Assembly: GCA_018857735.1 (NCBI GenBank) | Contig: JABMCL010003299.1 | Span: forward strand, 42,941 to 106,940 | From: Alviniconcha marisindica | Taxonomy: Eukaryota; Mollusca; Gastropoda; Provannidae | Direction of reading: 5' to 3' | DNA: 64,000 bases | Shown: piece after piece, positions 27,301 through 41,573 of the stretch | Layout: the number at the start of each line of letters is the position of its first letter | How positions within the stretch are numbered: the first letter of the stretch is position 1 | Notes under the pieces: generated by a model | The model's input: the letters and a program-made list of their open reading frames with translations, nothing else | What the model was told of the DNA's origin: nothing | Databases searched by the model: none | Made by a program: the position numbers and the translations under genes

Positions 27301-30300
27301 GAAAGAATAACAGGACTTTCACTAGATACAACAACAAAAGAGGTAATAAAAAGTGGAATTTAAATCTCAGCCCTAATATTTTAAAACCAGGGGTAGACAG
27401 CAGACACCCCTGGCTTCCCTTTGGAGCATGTCAGAGAATTTAACAAAAAAATTAAATCTGCATAACAGATCTAACCAATCAAACCATTAACAAAACCAAA
27501 GTTTTTATTTTAGTCAAAATAATTATGTCAAAAAGTTTAAAATCATGCAAAGCTGTATTGCATCTTCACCTGTGTTTTACATGAGGCAGCCTCACCAGTC
27601 AATTCACACAGCTCTCCTGCATATAATCCCCCATCCAGCAGCTCATCCAGACTAAATGCAGAACAAAGGCACACTTTTGACACATCTAAGTTGTTTGGTC
27701 AAATCATAATATTGTAGTTATCCCTTACCAGGTAATTCAACTAACCGCTATTGTACTACTACTATCATTAGTTTCCAAAATGCAAAATGAATGTTAAAAG
27801 CATTACAATTAATAGAAACCTAATCAACAGAAGATGAAGAAAGAGAAAAAAGCACAGGCACACATACAGAGACAGAGAGCACGGTTTCCTACTCACAGCC
27901 TACCATTTAAACAATCCAAAATAATAACAACAGATAATTGTTATGAAGCACTATTCTCTAACCAGAGTTAAACTCACTGCGCTGTACAAACATCTTATCA
28001 CAAAAACCACATTAACATATATTTCAACAAACAGAACCTTAAATATTGTAGTCTATCAAAGAGTAACTATATATATATATATACATCACACACACACAGT
28101 GACATGTGCACACGTCTGCTCGTCCACTCAGATACAACAATTAATAAATTATCAATACTCTCAACAACAACACCAAATTGAGTCTGTCTTCTCACCCACA
28201 CATCCTGTGCCTCCTTCTCTTGCCTGGATCTCTCATGCCCCCCCCCCCCCCCATCCACATGCATCCGCCCACATTCAACAGCCACACACAAACACACCTT
28301 TTTTCAAACAAAGTACTAGATTCTACTGGAATGCCTGGGCAAACAAGAAGGTTTTTAGGTGAGATTTTAACTAGGATAATGTTGGTAGATTTCTTAGAGT
28401 GGCCGGCAGTGAGTTCCAGAGAGCTGGTGCCATGAAACTGAAAGAACGTTGTCTGAATGATTTGAGATTTCACTTTGGAATTTTGAGCAGCTTTTCATTA
28501 GAAGATTGGAGAAAGCAAGACAGTTCATAAGTGCAGAGAGATGAAGAAAGATAAGGAGGTAAAGACCCTTCAAAATGGCGGTAATCTAGTCATGATCTTG
28601 TACTGGCAGCAGAATTTTATGGGTAGCCAGTGAAGTTCCTTGAGAAGCGATGTTACGAGCCACGCTGCATTATTCTGCACCCGCTGTAACCGAATGATCT
28701 GGTCTGCTGGTAGACCTGTGAAAACTGAGCTGCAATAATCAAGGTGGGAAATGACCATTGCCGCAACAAGTCTTGCAGCAGCACTTTGGGACAGGCATGG
28801 TCAAATTGACGTGATACATCAAAGCTCTAGGAAGGATGCACGGCAAATGCTGCTGATGTGCTGCTGCATTGATGACAACGTTCTATCAAGATGGACTCCA
28901 AGGTATTTAACTGACGGTTTGAAAGGAACACTGTTTCTGTCAATGTTTGCATGTTGTGTTTTGTCCTAATAAATAGCATTATTTTGAACATTTTATGTGT
29001 TAAACTGGGGTATTTCAAACAAGCCAAAACAGAAATTAATGCTACAGAAAAAACATACCTAAAACAATAAAAAGTCATGCCAATTTTTTTTTTAAAGCCA
29101 AATCTGCGTGGGCTAGTCCCTTTAAAAACAAGTTGTTGTTTTTTCTGCATATTTATTTTGCTTAATTATTTATTTTTGAGCAAACTCATACAGTCATACT
29201 CGTAGTCACACTGTGACTGTAACTGTAACCAATACAGAAAATCATTTCTTTCCTAGTTTTATTTCTGGAATAATTTTACACTTTGAGTCTGAGTGCCAAG
29301 AGCTCAGCTGTACACATTTCTATAATCACACTTTGACTCAGTTCGAGTTTGAGCTATGGAGAAGAAGAAAAGTAACACAAACATGGTAACAGCACTGCAT
29401 AAATCAGAGATGTATATATATATATTAATTTATTTAAAAAATAACAGATTTACAAATTGTACCTTGCAACTCCAGTGGTCAAAATGGCATGAGAAGATAC
29501 TGCATTGAGGCAGAGCTGAAGAGCTGATACTGGGAAGGCTGCAAATTGAGCCAGCAATACATGCCCAATGGACACCACATCCTGAAAGTAGCAAACTAGC
29601 ATGAACTGATGAAGATAAATTACTTCAAAATATTTTTCCACTGTCAAGGTCATGCATTCAATGAGTCATGAATAAATGCTTTCACAAGAAATGCTAAATT
29701 AATGGCAATAAAATAAGCTGCAGTTCTTCACAACAGTGCAGAGATCCTACTACAGTACTAGAGAAGTGTGTGCATGTATCATGTTACATGTACACAAGTT
29801 AGAATAGCATTAAAAAATTAGGGTCTCTTATTTTCACCTTCAAGTCAATGAACTGAATTTCTAACTGAATAAACAGATTCCAAATTAATCTGTGTAAGTT
29901 ACAGTTTTGCACCACAACACACTGCCATCCTATACAAGTCACTTTGTACTATTTGCCAAGTTCTCCTCACATAAGGATAAACAGTCCTTGGTTGCAACAT
30001 AGCGGAGCTCCTATGGTCCAAAAATCAGGTGGGTTCTGCAAAACGGAGTAAAGGCATGACAGTTTGCACACTTGTACTATGATCCTATCTGAACATTTTC
30101 AAGCACAGAGACATCTGTGCACTGACCTCCTTTGGCTATAATTAGGTCACCTACACATACTCACAGCATCACCAAAACTACAGTTTAAAGCTATTTTGGG
30201 GGAATCAACATCAACTGTGATCTTTCACACAAGCACTATGCTCCAGGAAGACCTGTCTGGTCCATTCAAACACTTGGATTCCCCGAGGCTATAACAATAT

Positions 30301-33300
30301 ATATCCATAATTAGGTCATGGAAAACACAGATTTGTAATCCCAGGACTATTAAAATCTGTTACAGAAATTGTTTTGAAATTAAAGCATGAACTTTGGGCA
30401 GATACAATGCTCCTCTGGGAACACTTTCAGTCTGAAAGATACCCATAATCTCTGGATACCTTTATCAGTTGTTTATGTGCCTGAAAATGTTCAAATAGGA
30501 TCATAGTACATCGTAACATGTGTGCCAAACGTCATGCCTTCACTCCATTTTGTAGTATCCACCTGATTTTTTTACCTTAGGAGCTCCACCATTGGAAACT
30601 ATCATGACCATCATGGTACTTAGACAACATCATGATCATCACTATGGTTTCCAAATCTCATGCAAGCGGAGTGAGTCTAGCACCTAGACGGTGGTTTTCT
30701 TTCGCTGGTATTGGGTTGATATCCTCTCACCATTATGCGCCGGTGGTCATGTAGAGCTCTACTCAGGTAGCGTTATATGTGTCTGACCTAGGCAACCAAC
30801 ATAATAATGGTCCCCACCAGGATCAGACTTTTGATAACCCCTCTGCTCTGTTTAGCACTGTGGGCTCGGCTGGGGGTGGGGTGGGGGAGACTGATGCACC
30901 CAATAGGCTCTTTCTGAAGGAAGTAGAACTCTTTTGTTCCTCTTTTTGTTTTTGTTTTTTTTGTCAGATTTACTCTGTTTAAGGTCTTCTAGATCTAAAT
31001 ATATTGCCTCAACAATTAATTATTGGCTTGTTTTTTTCTACACTGCAGTCTAAAAAATAAATAAATCATAAATCCTGTCTCAATGTGTGTACATCATGTT
31101 ACCTGTATGTGTTGTGACCCTGTTGATGAGATACAGCATCAAAGGAATGACACATTATTATAATATAAATTATAATCATCATAATATTATCATTATCATT
31201 ATTATCAAATACAGACGCCATATATATATACATATATATATATATGACTTAGTGCCAAATGGTGCGCATGCAAGGGGTTATGCACTTCAGTTGAAAATAA
31301 AACATTGTTGAAAACTGTTTTTATTTGAAATGTTGTGTACTTGCATGAATATATAGTACAGATAATTTCAGCAACTAGGCTGTGGTTAAATGTCAAGATA
31401 CAGTCATCACACACTGAAAAAAAGCGCTGAAAAATGACCGCCAAAACGGACATTCATGTACCGAGTGATTTTCGTCACTTTGCTTACAAAAAATTGCAAG
31501 CACATGGAGTAACAATCACTGATTTGTACGCAGAAAACATCATTTTATACGGATAATATAACATCAACACTCATGATAGTTGTATTTGATCAAATGATCG
31601 CAAATGTTTGCCCTGTAGGTACGTCAGATGTGTTGTAAACTCGAACTGAAAACTTTGAACCAAAAAAAAAACAGCATCGCTTCGGAATCACCGGAAACGT
31701 CGTGTATGTTCCGATCCATGCATTTGCACTACACAGCATACTCGTTTTTTTTCAGCAAAGTTTTGCATGAAACCTGAAGAATATTTCCCTGATCGTTTGA
31801 TATTGTTGTAACATCTGAGTCCCTACAAATATCTAATATTTTGTACAAAACAAACGAGAAAGCAGTCTCTTTTTTATTAACAACACCCGGGCATTCACGT
31901 GACCTTTCCTGAATGCATTCATTCTCCCGGCCGCATGGCATGTCTTTGTTCGGAAAACATCGAAAGAGTGTTGGGTAGTACCCTTTCAGTGGTCTGACGT
32001 ACATACATGAATCTGATGTAGAACATGCATTGGGGCGTTTTTTCAGGAGTTTATTGAATTATTTTCAAGTTTTCCGCTGATTTGGGTGTGCGAAATGAAA
32101 GTACTGTGAAAAGTGGCATCTTCCCGCGCTGCAGATTTGAAACCCATTTTTTATACTTAGCATGAAGAATTTTATTATGATAAATCTTACATGCAACTGT
32201 TGATTCAGGATGTGTGCTCAATTTCATCAAAAACTTGTCAGTTATAAGTGCATGCTTTTTGTAGACTGTTTAGTGATGTTGCGAGAATATTTTGTTAACT
32301 GAGCGAGAGTGACGAGTTCGAGTTTTTTTTCTTGAAGTAATTTTCCTCCTGAAAGTTATGTCAGGCGTCATGTTTGCCACACAAATGTTGTTGTAACGTG
32401 ACGTAAAACATTAAACTTTAAATTTTAAATTAAGCCCACCCAGACGTTAGTAATACTAATAGTGGTTCTGAGAACTGAGTACTGATTGTTTTGTAGAGGC
32501 CCCATGGTGTGTAGATCTGACATGTTTGTACTGAGCATATCAGTATTGGGACAGTTGCTGGTTATTGGTTTAAAATTTCAGATTCATAACACTTCAAATT
32601 CATTGACATGACCAGGGTATGCGAAACTGAGCATACTCCTGAGCCAAGTACAGCAAGGAGGAAAACATCAAACACAGACAGTTGCAGATGGTACAGAGAG
32701 AGGCTGGCCGCAGAGAATCCACATCTCGAAGAGCTGGGGGGGTTGGACTTAATTGTTAATTGAAAAAATCTTCTCATTGTGTTTTTGCATGCACTTGTAT
32801 GGCTGATTATAGTATATTGCATGAAAGGGTGTGTTACTTGTTATATAAAAAAAATGTTGAGTTATGGGTTTATGTTGCCCATCAGATATTACAACAATCA
32901 AATGTCACAATCACGTGTTAAATATATGAGTGTACAAAATTTGGCACAAAACATAGTAGGGGAGATGGCACAAATAGTGTGATTTGATTTTGTCATACTT
33001 GTGCAAAATTGAAGACACAATGAACTATGCATGTTGAAAATTTTGATGTACAACATGCAGCCTTTTATGACCTTTGTCAGCAAATATCTCCAAAAGTGCA
33101 TGAGTTTTTATCTTTTGCTTTTAAGAAATCTTTCCTAGCATTGTGCACATTCTAAAAACACAACTAGTTTCAATGTATCATCAACTTTATTTTCTACCCG
33201 CTTTATCCTGTTTTCATGCACACCTTTTGGCACTAAGTCATATATATATATATATATATGAGCCTGTGCCAAAAGGTGCTCGGCGAGGACCATCCATTTT

Positions 33301-36300
33301 TTGGTCGTAAATGCTTCTTCAGGTTTAAGTTTTCTCTGAACAAACCTAACTTTATCTGAAAAAGAGTATGCATCAAAGAGATAAAAATGATAAACTTGAC
33401 TCCCAAAGTCAGTTTTGAGTTAGTAAAATATGAAAATTTACACCAAGTCCGGGCCGAAAATGGGCAAAGGAAGGGTGGACATTTCAGGTGCACCGCTTCA
33501 GTTGTCGTTTTGTTTGCATCTTTTTCTTTAGGCAATTTTTCCCCTTTGCTGCCTGACAGGACATGTCAAAGCTTTTTAAATGCTTGAGAAAACGGCTAAA
33601 AACTATTGTAAAATCTGAATAATTGAAATAAACATATGTTTATTTCGATCGAAACGCATTGGGTCGGGTTTCCCGATGCTGACAAAAACGTTCGTCTGTA
33701 CTATTCACTGCGGACTTGTGGGTGGTGAAACAAAAGAAGCTGTTGCTAAAATCAGTGTTTAGTCGAAAGCAGTGATAATAAAAGCTTGGATTCCGTTCGT
33801 AATAAACAATTTCAAGTTTAAAATTTAAAATTTTTTATTTGTCAGTCCGTTACGATCGAAGAATTGCCGTTTCGGGGGAATAAACGTCGATTGGGGTCAA
33901 CGCGGCTTTTGCACAAAGGCGCGGCCATGTTTACCCACAGTGCTTTGCACCTACTTTCTCTTCAAACATGGTGCCAACAAGGAACGGTGAGTGAATTTCG
34001 ATTTGGGTCATGTACCTTTTTACAGTTTCGATCGAAATGTGATGTTGCGTCCGACAGAATTAAATAGTTTCTTTCATTGATACAACGTTTTTTTTTGCAT
34101 TTCATTCGTAAATTGTAAGCGAAGTGACCATTATTTAAAAAGGTTTCGGTCGGGAGGGGTGCAAATTCCAAAGTGATGTCTTCGTTCGATAGCCCGCTGT
34201 TTCTCGGATGAAAATGGCCTGGTCAGTGTTTCGATCGCGAGTGACCGAATTTTGCACAAGTAATGTCCACGTTTCGATCAACGAATAGTTTTTCTTAGTG
34301 TTTTGATTGAAAGAGAAAAACTTATACTTCAAGTGTTTACTTCGTAATGGCGAAAATACCCGTGTTTACGACGGCACACGTTTTGGAGTTGATTTGCCGC
34401 TGTCGGACAGCGTTTTTTTTCATTTGTTCAGTCGATCGGAACAGCATGATGCCATGACACAAATTTTACTCCTCAATACACTTCTGCAACTCTACAGGTT
34501 TATTATTGCCGTCTGTGATGTGAACTAAGAGTTAAAAAAGGCATAGCCGTAAATTATCTATTTATACCAATTTATACAAATTGTACAAACACACAACAAC
34601 AACAAAAAAAAAGAAGAAAGAAAAAAAAGAAGCATAACCATGACATTAACATTTTGATTAGGGAGATGTTTGTTTTTAATTAATTTTATCTTCCAGACCT
34701 TCCCATTTCCCGGGACGAATAAAGCCATATTGTTTGTTGTTTGATTCTATTTCTACGGACAGATGCATTCTAAAGTGTGTGCTGAAACTAGTGAAAGCCA
34801 GATAGAATTTCTTAAAATAGTAGTTTTATATGTGCATTGGCAGTACAAATACAATACAGTGCAGCATATAAAGTAGAATTATTGTGACAATTCACTATAA
34901 ATAGCAACATGAAGACAAAAAATTCATACAACACAAAATACAATACACTGTGGCACAATGTAGGGTGGGGGTGGAAGTTAGTAGGGATGAAAAGACCAAA
35001 TGAACAGAAATTTAAAAAAGGAGGGGGTAACCTGGTATTTGTGTTATTATGTTTCAACTACAGCACTATATATATTTAGTAATATTACCTAATGTCTGAT
35101 ATAGATATGATATATTCGGGGGAAAGTCAAAACACACAAAACATGCGCGTGCAGACACACACAATATCTTATATGCATGTAGGTCCCCCAGAGTTGCATA
35201 CCTATAAAAAGGAGACATATCCTCAAAAACAGTTTTTTATTGCCTTATTTTGTACACATGCATTTTCTTTCGGCTAAAGAGGTCGATGCTCCAAAAGGGC
35301 AAAGCAGTGTTTTTCATGACACAGCAGGGACAACATTCGTGGAGCAGAAGCAGTTCGTCCTGGGAAGCACTGCAGTACTTAGGAAAGCAGAGAAATAAAG
35401 ATTTTGTCTCAAATGCTGAAGTGCCAACCACTGAAAACAAATCTTTAAATTATTAGGATGGGAAGAATTAGTGTTATGTTAACATGGAAAATTCTCTATG
35501 CTTTGTCATCAGTTTCCCGATTTTGCATTACGTTTCGGTACTTACAATGTGTACAGTTGTATTTCCCGGTGTGAGACTTTAATGCAAATCAATGTTTGGA
35601 ATTGAATTTTACCTGCTGTTGTGTTAACAATAGGTATTAGGTGAATGTACATTGTAATTCACAGTTTTGTTTTGTCAATGAAAGAATAATTTAAAGACAA
35701 CTAGGCTGTACTTTCTAAATCACATACTGACTGTCCCGTGTTACATATTCCATTGTGTCCTCTGATATGCGAGGCATCCGACAGTGCATTACTTTAAATA
35801 ATGGTTTGGCCTTGTTCAGTATTTACAGAAATGTGTCAGATGTAGGAAACTAAGTGATTTTTTAGCGTGCATATGTTTACAGGAAAGGAAGTGTTGTGTC
35901 CACCATAGAGTTGTTACATCCAACAGATAAAATGCTGAAAAAGGGCCTTTGACAAAATTTCAACTATACAAGCAACTTGTTTAGTGCTCAGTCATTAAAA
36001 CCATACTAAATCAGCTGGTAACATTTTGTTTCAGTTAGGGAAATCAGCACTGTTATTTTATAAGCTGTGTATTGTGAGCATGGGAAATGTTATGTCCATC
36101 CAATAATCGTTACATCCGACAGATAAAATGTAAAAAAATGTCGTTGATGACCTTATTTCATGCTGCAGTCCATGGAAACAACTAAGCTTCATAAATTCTA
36201 ATAAACACATCCTATTTTTGATTCAGTGTTGTGTTTCATTTTCATTTTATTAAAAAAATTAAGTGGCAGTCTGTCGGATGTAACACAGGACATCATTGTT

Positions 36301-39300
36301 ATGATTTGAATATGAAATAAAAAGTGAATGAGTCAATTTAAGTTTTACTGTCTTGTTATAAACAATGGATGGTTTATTTCCCCACAGATTGATAGCAATC
36401 ATTAAAATTTAAGGATTAAATCAAAACAAACATTGTGTCCTGTGTTGCATCCGACAGATTCAGGTGTCCGTCTAAATGTCTTTTCTCAGACTTGCTTCAT
36501 CAAGGTTTTTCTTTTAAGACTGAAATATATGTAAAAAAGACTTTTCTTTTAAATGGTGTTACTTGCTAAATGACTTTTCTGCTTTTATTTTTCACCCTAA
36601 TGTCCACCTTCTAAGCAGCACCTTTTGGCACATGCTCATATATATATTCGGGGGAAGTCAAAACACACACACGTGCGCGTGCACACACACAATATCTTAT
36701 ATGCATGTAGGTCTCCAGAGTTGCATACCTATAAATAAGGAGACATATCCTCAAAAACAGTTGTTATATTGCCTTATTTTATACACATGCATGTTTCTTT
36801 TCAGGCTAAAGAGGTCGATCTCCAATAGGGCAAGAGCAAGTGTTTTTCATGACACAGCAGGGACAACATTAGTGAAGCATGAAGCCAGATTCGTCCTGGG
36901 AAGCACTGCAGTACTTAGGAACAGCAGAGAAATAAAGATATGTCTCAATGCTGAAGTGCCCCAAATCACTGAAAACAAATCTTTTAAATTTATTAGGATG
37001 AGAAGAATTAGTGTTAACATGGGAAATTCTCTATGCTTTGTCATCAGTTTCCAGATTTTGCATTACTGTTTTGGTTACTTACATGTGTTACAGGGTTTTT
37101 ATTCCAGGTAGTGAGACTTGAATGCCAAATTAATGTCTTTGGTAATTGAATTTTACCTGCTGTTAACAATAGGGTATAGGGTGAATGTACATTTGTAATT
37201 CACATGGTTTTCTGTTTTGTCAATGAAAGAATAATAATGACAACTTGGCTGTACTTTTTCTAAGTCACATACTGACTGTCCAGTGTTACATATTCCATTG
37301 TGTCCTCTGATATGCGAGGCATCCGACAGTGCATTACTTTAAATAGGTAGCGGCAGCCTCTCATCGCCTATGCGGGAACATCGGAACTTTGCTCTATTTT
37401 ACTGTATTTCAATCACTAATTTCTCCACAGTCTCTGAATGTATCCTTTTGGAATTTATATGAATAAAAAGAACGTTTTCTTCTCATTCTTATGGTTGTTT
37501 TTATGTTTGCATTGCATGTGCCTCGAAAAATCGCGAATTGATTTTCTACGGGAGGTATTTTCTGTTTGTCCAGTGCCAATCAAGCGGTCCAAGACATGAA
37601 CGAAAACAGTCGATGTGTTTATCCGCTCGGTGACAAAGCCATACGCGTTGTACACAGCAATATGTGGTATCACTGGATCGGAAATTGAATGCTGATTCCA
37701 ATGGTGTAAACGCCGTGGTCTTTTACAAACATCTCTGGTCACTAGAATGCTTTTTAGTCGGAAACTCAATTTTAAACCGCAAAACGCCCTCAAACGTCTA
37801 AAACATCTACCTTCAAAATGAAGCGGAATCCGTACCCTTTCGAATGAGGTACGGGGCTAATGGATTCATGACCCGTGGGTCGTTCACAAGCCAATAACAG
37901 ACCGCAATAAATGCGCCTTTTTCAAATTGAGTTCATCCAAGATGGCATCGACCGCGTGGAGTTGTTGTGACTCGATTGCCGAGTTTTGGCACATGATTCG
38001 TGAGTATTCTCTTCACCTGGCTTCAATTTACTGCATTTGGTGATAGTTTATCTCATAATTTAGCATTTTTATATGATATTTTGATTCATTCTTGCAGGAT
38101 TGACTAAAATCTTACGATTTTCTCGACCGACTCATAGTTCTGTCTTTGTTTACAAATACGACTAACCGGAAGTTGTCGATCACTCGCTTGTTCTCCTAAA
38201 TATTGCCAAAATACGCCAAAGTTTCACAAAAATAGTCATTGAAATACATTCTCTGATGTCTTCTGGAACAGTATTATTTTTGGGGGACGAACCTTTGACG
38301 TAAATTCGTGGCGATGGCTGTTTTCGTGATCGAAGTTCATCAGGGGAGGCAACTAAGATGCGGCGAAAACACGGTCGACCTCATAATAACTTCTGCACTT
38401 GAACTCTGTTAAATATTAGTCTTTTTCGTTTTTCAGTGATCGTAGTTGAATTCTCAAACTTTAATAGGATGTTGACCAGCATTTCCAGTTCAAAATTAAA
38501 AGTGGATTTCTGGTTTGCTAACGGTAGCCAGTCTGATAAGTGATGATAAAATCATAACAGATAACAGTTAAGGCTTGAGTGATAATGACTATTATTAATT
38601 ATACTGTAGGCCCTAGGTCATTCTCTCTCAATCAAGATCAACAGAAACAACAAAATTGTATGTTTTTCTTCTTCTCCAGATGATGACCAGTTTTCCAAAT
38701 TGAAGGCTATTTTCCTGGCAACTGGGAGAGGACACCGGCAAGACCTTCCTCTGGTTGGTGTGGACAACCGACTGTTAGTGCAGCTGCTTCTCCTGAAAGA
38801 TGAGGGATCCAAGACTTTGGATGAGACTGCTTCATTCTTCCAGCAACTTCTCAAGCCAGATCTGGTCAAGACAGTGCTGCTTTCTCGACTGCGGTATTTA
38901 TGGTAACACTAATAGGCCCCCTGTTGAGTCTGGTCAACAGACTGAAGGAGCTGTTTGGAGGTGAGCCACTTCCAGAACTTCCACCTCTTCATGGCCATGG
39001 TGGCTGCCAGCCGAGATGTCAACAAGTGGAAGAGGAGTCTGACCCAGGAGATGTCGACTCTGAGCCAGAGGATGAATCAGAACCTGATGAATCTGAGTTT
39101 GAAACCAGCTTCAGATTTCAACAGGAGGGTGACAGCGCGGCAGTCTACTATGTAGAAGATTTCTTTATCAGCGAAGTCACCAGGGTCATCAGTGAGGAAG
39201 AGGTGACTTTGGAGAAGTCAGTTTCTTGGAGAAGGCGGCAGTAAAGATGGAGTTGTTGTGTACAGGTGGCCACGCTCTGAAGATTGCACTGAAATCTCCT

Positions 39301-41522
39301 CCGCAGTCGTGTTTGCCAAGAATCTGCAACTTGCACCTTCATTATCGTCTGGACGTTCGTTCTTTGTTGAATCTCCCAGGAATTTATTTGGCAGATATCA
39401 AGCACTCAGATGCTATTTACAGGAAAATCAGCTGTAGACCGTGTCAAGTGACTCCTGAAATCACAGCCTTATACTGTTATAGGCCTGTATGTTCATGGAT
39501 GATAAAGGTGATATTGATGTACCAAAAACTACCATGTTTTATTTAGCATACACATCCTTTTTTTGCTGTCAAAAGTGAAGATTTTGCAGACTTTAAGACT
39601 CTAACACTCTCAAAATAAGCGTAAATGCTGCTGCAAGTGTACTTCACACTTAGTTTAATGTACGTGCAAAGTTTCATGGCTGTATCTGTAGTGGTTTTCA
39701 AGTTATTATGAGTTAAAGTGTGGAACCCATCAGATTTGTCCTTTTTCCACTGTGAAAAATGAAGATTTTGCAGGCTTTAACTTTAAGACTCTATCACTCT
39801 CATAATAACTGCAAGTGCTGCTGCAAGTATACTTTACACTTAGCTTAATGTACATGCAAAATTTCATGGCTGTATCTGTAGTGGTTTTCAAGTTATTATG
39901 AGTTAAAGTGTGAAAACCTTTAGATTTGTCCTTTTTTTTTTGCTGTGAAAAGTGAAGTTTTCGCAGGCTTTAAGATCTATCACTCTCAAAAGAACTGCAA
40001 ATGCTGCTACAAGTGTACTTCACACTTAGTGTAATGTACATGCCAAGTTTCATTGCTGTATCTGTAGTGGTTTTCAAGTTATTACCAGTCAAAGTGTGGC
40101 AACCCACATATTTGTGTTTTTTTCCGCTGTGCAAATTGAAGATTTTGCCAACTTTAAGACCCTGTAACTCTAAAGGTAAGAGTCAGTGCTGCTTAGAAAA
40201 AATTAAGTGCAAAGACTGTGATAAACCCTGCTTGGAAATCCATTGGGAAAGCTGTCATTGCCATATGTTACCCACTGTGTGGTGTCAAAAGTGCTGTTTC
40301 ATGCAAATCAGCAAGCTTGGAATTGCTTTTTGGAGCATCTTCAGCCCTCTGCCTTTGTTTCATGTTTCTTTGCTGATCATATGATTTAGCTGTGACAAAA
40401 TGCAACCAAGATATACTTTAAAAGTGTAAGTATTTGGATTCTCCCATGTTCATGTGAACCACTATAGGGGGGTAAATTTGGGAAAATGTAATAAATTGTT
40501 TATTGTCGCGCAAAACTGTGTTTTCGAATGGCTATATCTTTGGAACTAATTAAGATAAACAGTTACTTTTTTTTCCCATTTTCTTGTATCAACATGGCCT
40601 GTCTGAAAATGCATAAATTAAATTGCTGTTATGAAATTTAAATTTTGGCTGCCGCTACCTACGTTTAAATAATGGTTTCGGCCTTGTTCAGTATTTACAG
40701 CAATGTGTCAGATGTAGGAAACTAAGTGATTTTATTAGCTGTGCATATGTTTTACAGGAAAGGAAGTGTTGTGTCCACCATAGAGTTGTTACATCCAACA
40801 GATAAAATGCTGAAAAAGGGCCTTTGACAAAATTACAACTATACAAGCAACTTGTTTAGTGCTGCAGTCATTAAAACCACTACTAAATCAGCTGGTAACA
40901 TTTTGTTGCAGTGTAGGGAAATCAGCAGTTATTTTATAAGCTGTGTATTGTGAGCATGGGAAATGTTATGTCCATCCAATAATCGTTACATCCGACAGAT
41001 AAAATGTAAAAAAATGTCGTTGATGACCTTATTTCATGCTGCAGTCATGGAAACAACTCTGCTTCATAAATTCTAATAAACACATCCTATTTTTGATTCA
41101 GTGTTGTGTTTCATTTTCATTTTATTAAAAAAATAAAAGGTGGCAGTCTGTTGGATGTAACACAGGACATCACTGTTATGATTTTGAATATGAAATAAAA
41201 AGTGAATTGAGTCAATTTAAGTTTTACTGTCTTGTTATAAACGATGGATGTTTATTTTCCCCACAGATTGATAGCAATCATTAAATTCAAGGATTAAATC
41301 AAAACAAACATTGTGTCCTGTGTTGCATCCGACAGACTCAGGTGTCCATCTTTAAATGTCTTTTTCTCAGACTCGCTTCATCAAGTTATCTTTTTCAGAC
41401 CTTGAAATGTATATATATATAAAACAGACTTATCTTTTAAATGGTGTTACTTGCTAAATGACTTTTCTGCTTTTATTTTTCACCCTAATGTCCACCTTCT
41501 AAGCAGCACCTTTTGGCACATG

Positions 41523-41573
<51 letters not shown>

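Larger units (their letters stand above)
37344..40661 (+). mobile_element. TIR transposon D (3.3 kb), inserted with empty site known
   Basis: Ends are TAGGTAGCGGCAGCC (37344) and GGCTGCCGCTACCTA (40661). Flanks are ACTTTAAA and CGTTTAAA, and the uninterrupted sequence at 35797 has only one ACTTTAAATAATGG, so the target duplication is TTTAAA (6 bp exact) or 8 bp imperfect. It carries a two-exon ORF, an acidic ORF and a tandem array. The superfamily is not recognised. Confidence 0.85.
33259..41526 (+). mobile_element. TIR transposon family B, with internal duplication and nested insertion
   Basis: The left end TGAGCCTGTGCCAAAAGGTGC and right end GCACCTTTTGGCACATGCTCA are inverted. The right end occurs twice (36638 and 41526) because 35107-36638 is repeated as 36645-41526. 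Element D (37344-40661) is inserted in the second copy. The 5' part holds a CpG-rich leader and short exon-like ORFs (ATGGTGCCAACAAGGAACG|GTGAGT at about 33969). No transposase is recognised. An inverted, poorly preserved copy is at 52853-55128. Confidence 0.75.
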
